Shown: positions 61,320 through 64,000 of the stretch, one piece after another | How positions within the stretch are numbered: position 1 is the stretch's first letter | How the letters are laid out: each line of letters begins with the position of its first letter | NCBI GenBank assembly: GCA_029972135.1 | Contig: CP124755.1 | Location: 2,913,001-2,977,000 of the forward strand | DNA: 64,000 nucleotides | DNA from: Candidatus Thiocaldithrix dubininis | GTDB lineage: Bacteria; Pseudomonadota; Gammaproteobacteria; Thiotrichales; Thiotrichaceae | Reading direction: 5' to 3' | Notes under the pieces: model-generated | Seen by the model: only the letters and a program-made list of their open reading frames with translations | What the model was told of the DNA's origin: nothing | Databases searched by the model: none | Position numbers and translations under genes: made by a program

Positions 61320-62012
61320 TTACAACATAAACCGATAACCCACACCCGTTTCTGTTAATAAATGCTTAGGCTGAGTAGGGTCGATTTCTAGTTTTTGGCG
61401 TAAACGTCCCACATAAATCCGTAAATAATGCCCGTCTTCTGCGTGCCCCCCGCCCCATACTTCTTTTAAGAGTTGGCGTTGGGTTAATACTTTGCCGGGT
61501 TGCGCTAAAAACACGGTTAATAAATGATATTCACGTGGCGTTAAATGCAAAGCTTCATCGGCGCGTACAATCGTGCGTTTAGCACGATCTACAATCACCT
61601 CACCAAATTGCACAATAGCCTCTGGTTCGCCCGTTTCGGTTTGGCGTTTTTCCCGGCGACGTTTTAAGGCGCGTACACGGGCTAATAATTCCGCTACGCC
61701 AAACGGTTTGGCTAAATAATCATCTGCACCTGCATCTAAGGCTTCTACCTTATCCGCTTCTAAACTACGAGCAGATAACACTAATACTGGAATATCTGAC
61801 CAAGTACGCAATTGGCTAATAAATGATAAGCCATCACCATCCGGCAAACCTAAATCTAAGACCACCAAACTGGGTTTCTGTTCACCTACCATACTTAAAC
61901 CACTGCTAAGCGTGGAAGTTTCTAAGACTTTGCAACCGTCCCCTTCCAACGCTAAGCGTAAGAAGTGCCGAATGCGTGGCTCGTCTTCCACAATTAAGAT
62001 GGTATTGCTCAT
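61320..62012 (-). CDS. kdpE: KdpE-type response regulator
   Basis: 230-aa OmpR-family regulator: receiver domain (VEDEPRIRHFL, phosphoacceptor Asp in VVLDLGLPDGDG, conserved Lys in YLAKPFG) and a winged-HTH DNA-binding domain (LHLTPREYHLLTVF...TQRQLLKEVWG...YLRIYVGRLRQKLE). It closely follows KdpE. Its ATG overlaps the kinase stop by 4 bp. No kdpFABC genes are in the window, so its target may be elsewhere or different. Confidence 0.92.
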   Translation of the reverse strand: MSNTILIVEDEPRIRHFLRLALEGDGCKVLETSTLSSGLSMVGEQKPSLVVLDLGLPDGDGLSFISQLRTWSDIPVLVLSARSLEADKVEALDAGADDYLAKPFGVAELLARVRALKRRREKRQTETGEPEAIVQFGEVIVDRAKRTIVRADEALHLTPREYHLLTVFLAQPGKVLTQRQLLKEVWGGGHAEDGHYLRIYVGRLRQKLEIDPTQPKHLLTETGVGYRFML

Positions 62013-63307
62013 AATAATTCTTCCTCATCAACTTCCTCTTCCATAATGGGTGGAATACCTAGCGGTAAGGTAAAACGTGCGCAAATGCCGCCATCTACCC
62101 GTTGTTCTAATGTTAATTTGCCGTCATGCGCTTTTAAAATGGCGTCACAAATAGCCAAGCCCAAACCTGTGGCGGGGGTTTCGAGCATACCGGATTGCGT
62201 AACACTTTCTAAACTAGGCGCAAGTAATACATTACTAGGAAAACCCGCGCCTCGGTCACATACCGAAATAATCGCCATGCTGATATTACGCTCAGCATAA
62301 ATATCAATGGGTGTGCCCGCTGGTGTATATTTAGCCGCATTTTCCAATAAGTTGCCGACCACCCGTTCCATTAAAATGGCATCAAATTCCAACATAGGAA
62401 AATCAGCGGGAATATGCACATGAATACTACGCTGCGCCAATGACACTTCTAATAACTTCAAGGCAGAACCGATCACTTCATCAATCGGTTGCCATTCTTT
62501 ATGCAAGGTAAGCCGCCCCGCCGATAAACGCGCTAAATCCAGCAATTTGGTAACCATTTCTGCCAAACGTACCGATTGCTCGTGAATCGCTTCCACCATA
62601 TCTTGCTGCATGAGTGATAAATTTTGATTTTGTGAATTGAGCGTATCGGTTAAACCGACTAAAGCGGTTAAGGGCGTGCGTAAATCGTGTGAGAGTGAAG
62701 ATAAAATTGAGCTGCGTAAACGCTCTGATTCAATTTGCACCAGATTGGTTTGTGCCATATCCGCGTAATGTACCCGTTCCCGCGCAATATCCAGCAATGA
62801 ACCGGCTGCACTGCTAAAGGGATAACGCGCTGCAACCTCTTCAACCTGCTTTAAGTCAACTGCACCTGCCAATTCCCGCGCCATTAAATATAACGATTGG
62901 GCTAAGGCTTCACTCTCTTGTAAAGCACGATTCTGATCCAGTAATTTAGCGGACATTTGCCCTGCCATAAATGCTACCACCAGCAATACCATCAGCATTA
63001 AAGGATTGCCCACATTAGCAGCATTGAGAGCTAACGGTGGCGGTACAAACAGCACATTAAACATTAAGGCGGATAACACGGCGGCTAATACGGACGGCCA
63101 TTTACCCAACCATAAGGCGCATAAAAAGACGGCTAATAAATACAGCATAATGACGCTGGCAGAATCCAGCACATTGCCAAGTAAAAAGGCTAATAAGCTC
63201 ACCAGTAGGGGAAAGAGGCTGGCAACTAAATAAGCAAGGTAGCCATCCGGTTTGGTGATGCGTAAGGCCGCTAATAAAAAACTAATTGCAGACATTGTTT
63301 CTATCAC
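62009..63307 (-). CDS. kdpD: Short KdpD-like sensor kinase
   Basis: 432 aa, about half the length of KdpD. The four-helix membrane domain is present (LVASLFPLLVSLLAFLLGNVL to LMLMVLLVVAFMAGQM, including NVLFVPP), then HisKA (SSLSHDLRTPLTALVGLTDTL) and HATPase (VVGNLLENAAKYTP, DRGAGFP, ATGLGLAICDAIL). The N-terminal KdpD and USP domains are missing, and the GAF-like domain between TM and HisKA is cut to about 60 residues. It ends in an acidic tail (MEEEVDEEELL). Coupled to kdpE. Confidence 0.88.
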   Translation of the reverse strand: MIETMSAISFLLAALRITKPDGYLAYLVASLFPLLVSLLAFLLGNVLDSASVIMLYLLAVFLCALWLGKWPSVLAAVLSALMFNVLFVPPPLALNAANVGNPLMLMVLLVVAFMAGQMSAKLLDQNRALQESEALAQSLYLMARELAGAVDLKQVEEVAARYPFSSAAGSLLDIARERVHYADMAQTNLVQIESERLRSSILSSLSHDLRTPLTALVGLTDTLNSQNQNLSLMQQDMVEAIHEQSVRLAEMVTKLLDLARLSAGRLTLHKEWQPIDEVIGSALKLLEVSLAQRSIHVHIPADFPMLEFDAILMERVVGNLLENAAKYTPAGTPIDIYAERNISMAIISVCDRGAGFPSNVLLAPSLESVTQSGMLETPATGLGLAICDAILKAHDGKLTLEQRVDGGICARFTLPLGIPPIMEEEVDEEELL

Positions 63308-63355
63308 TCATTGAAGCTAAGCAAGTATAAGTGCAGAACCCGTGCTGTAGATAAG

Positions 63356-63380
63356 AAAAACCCCCGAACAAGCGGGGGTT
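63356..63380 (-). terminator. Terminator after the symporter gene
   Basis: On the minus strand AACCCCCG-CTTGTT-CGGGGG, an 8-bp stem when the flanking T/A pairs are counted, runs straight into TTTTT. It is 25 bp past the symporter stop and separates it from kdpDE. Confidence 0.88.
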
Positions 63381-63404
63381 CTTCAGTGTCGTAATGACTA
63401 GGAG

Positions 63405-64000
63405 TTAGTGAGCGTGTGCCGCTTCTGCACCGATACCGGTGTTTTGACGTACATACAATTCATCCCACAATTCTTCTGAACGACGGTCACGCGTGAACAG
63501 AGACAGTAAGATAGTCACTAAGAAACCTAATGGAATAGAAATCAAACCAGGGTTTTTCAGTAAGAACCAAGGTTTTTCTAAGCCCATCATACTGGTAGTT
63601 TGGCCTTCAAATTTTTTCAGGTCTTCTTCAGCTTTGGCTTTAGATTTTTCTAAACCTGCAATAGCTTTTTCTTTCGCAGCTTTTTCTTTCTCATCAGTGA
63701 TAGAGGCTAAGTCTGCTTGAGCTTTTGCAATTTTTTCAGCAACGGGTGGAACAGCCGGTTTTTCAGCAGAAGCTTTCACTTCTTTCTTACAACCTTCCAT
63801 TGCAAACAGTTCGCACATGAAGCCACCTTGTGCAGGCGCTGCTTCAACCGCAGGTTTCGCAGGTTCACCTTCCAATACTTTTTTCGCATCCGCAATGACG
63901 GCTTTCGGATAAGTCATGTTAGGTGACAACATTACCAACAAGATAGCAGAGGCAGCACCAACGAACATACCTGCTACTACACCGTAAGTATTGGTTTTTT
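63405..64000 (-). CDS. Cation/acetate symporter, C-terminal part (runs off window)
   Basis: The 3' portion (197 codons) of a sodium:solute symporter of the ActP/acetate-permease type; the frame is open to the window edge, so the 5' part lies beyond it. A TM segment (VVAGMFVGAASAILLVML) and a final TM (GLISIPLGFLVTILLSLF) end in the typical tail (LYVRQNTGIGAEAAHAH). Between these helices is an unusual insert of about 100 residues, Ala/Lys/Glu-rich with a coiled-coil stretch (EKIAKAQADLASITDEKEKA) and two cysteines, where ordinary ActP has a short loop. Confidence 0.82.
   Translation of the reverse strand, partial: KTNTYGVVAGMFVGAASAILLVMLSPNMTYPKAVIADAKKVLEGEPAKPAVEAAPAQGGFMCELFAMEGCKKEVKASAEKPAVPPVAEKIAKAQADLASITDEKEKAAKEKAIAGLEKSKAKAEEDLKKFEGQTTSMMGLEKPWFLLKNPGLISIPLGFLVTILLSLFTRDRRSEELWDELYVRQNTGIGAEAAHAH

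Overview
The window looks like chromosome of a sulfur-oxidising gammaproteobacterium of the Thiothrix/Thiolinea type. This is inferred from gene content: a complete cytoplasmic sulfite dehydrogenase cluster (soeABC), a CysB-type LysR regulator, a conserved lysM//def-fmt-rsmB-DUF4390-ntrY-ntrX-trkA-trkH block, rdgB-rph, topA-tsaC and an NAGGN-type amidotransferase. The species cannot be proved from the sequence alone. Most of the window is dense housekeeping DNA with short gaps and many 4-bp stop/start overlaps.

Layout. 0-6 kb: trxA, exported proteins, then a leftward run rph-rdgB / plsC-gamma carbonic anhydrase. 6-9.5 kb: a sigma-54 activator without receiver domain convergent with a membrane histidine kinase, then msrB and a YkgJ-type protein. 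9.5-16.5 kb: FAH-family enzyme, CysB-like regulator, ycaO, an RskA-like protein, a lipase, a LysM protein. 16.5-26.4 kb: the rightward def-to-trkH operon; its NtrX has lost key AAA+ residues. 26.4-33.7 kb: a catalytically ruined ATP-sulfurylase-like protein, uup, topA, tsaC, a long palindromic element and a FemAB/GNAT-like protein. 33.7-39.2 kb: a YbbA/YbbP-like ABC exporter pair split by a (probably frameshifted) PDC sensor gene and an HNH endonuclease. 39.2-43 kb: a Pro-rich membrane protein, an RHH regulator with a perfect 20-bp operator-like palindrome, a PHB-depolymerase-type esterase and a DsbC-like protein. 43.3-47.9 kb: soeCBA. 48.2-49.6 kb: a small element with an apparent P4-CI/P1-C4-like antisense RNA, a phage-O-like replication protein and an Imm45-like protein. 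49.7-52.2 kb: M50 protease and NAGGN amidotransferase. 52.3-55.3 kb: accessory island with an orphan ParA-like ATPase and partner, a broken DUF433/DUF5615 module and a FitAB module. 55.3-64 kb: tatD, rlmA, DUF1415, rhomboid, tRNA-Thr, a coiled-coil membrane protein, acuI, kdpE with a short kdpD, and the 3' end of an acetate-type symporter gene.

The most interesting signal is at 48.20-48.38 kb. A short RNA of about 83 nt, with its own promoter-like boxes and a Rho-independent terminator, carries 19 bases complementary (7+12) to the leader of the downstream replication-type gene. The complementary parts sit in facing hairpin loops. This is the architecture of phage P4 CI / P1 C4 immunity RNAs, here in an otherwise unrecognised cryptic element.
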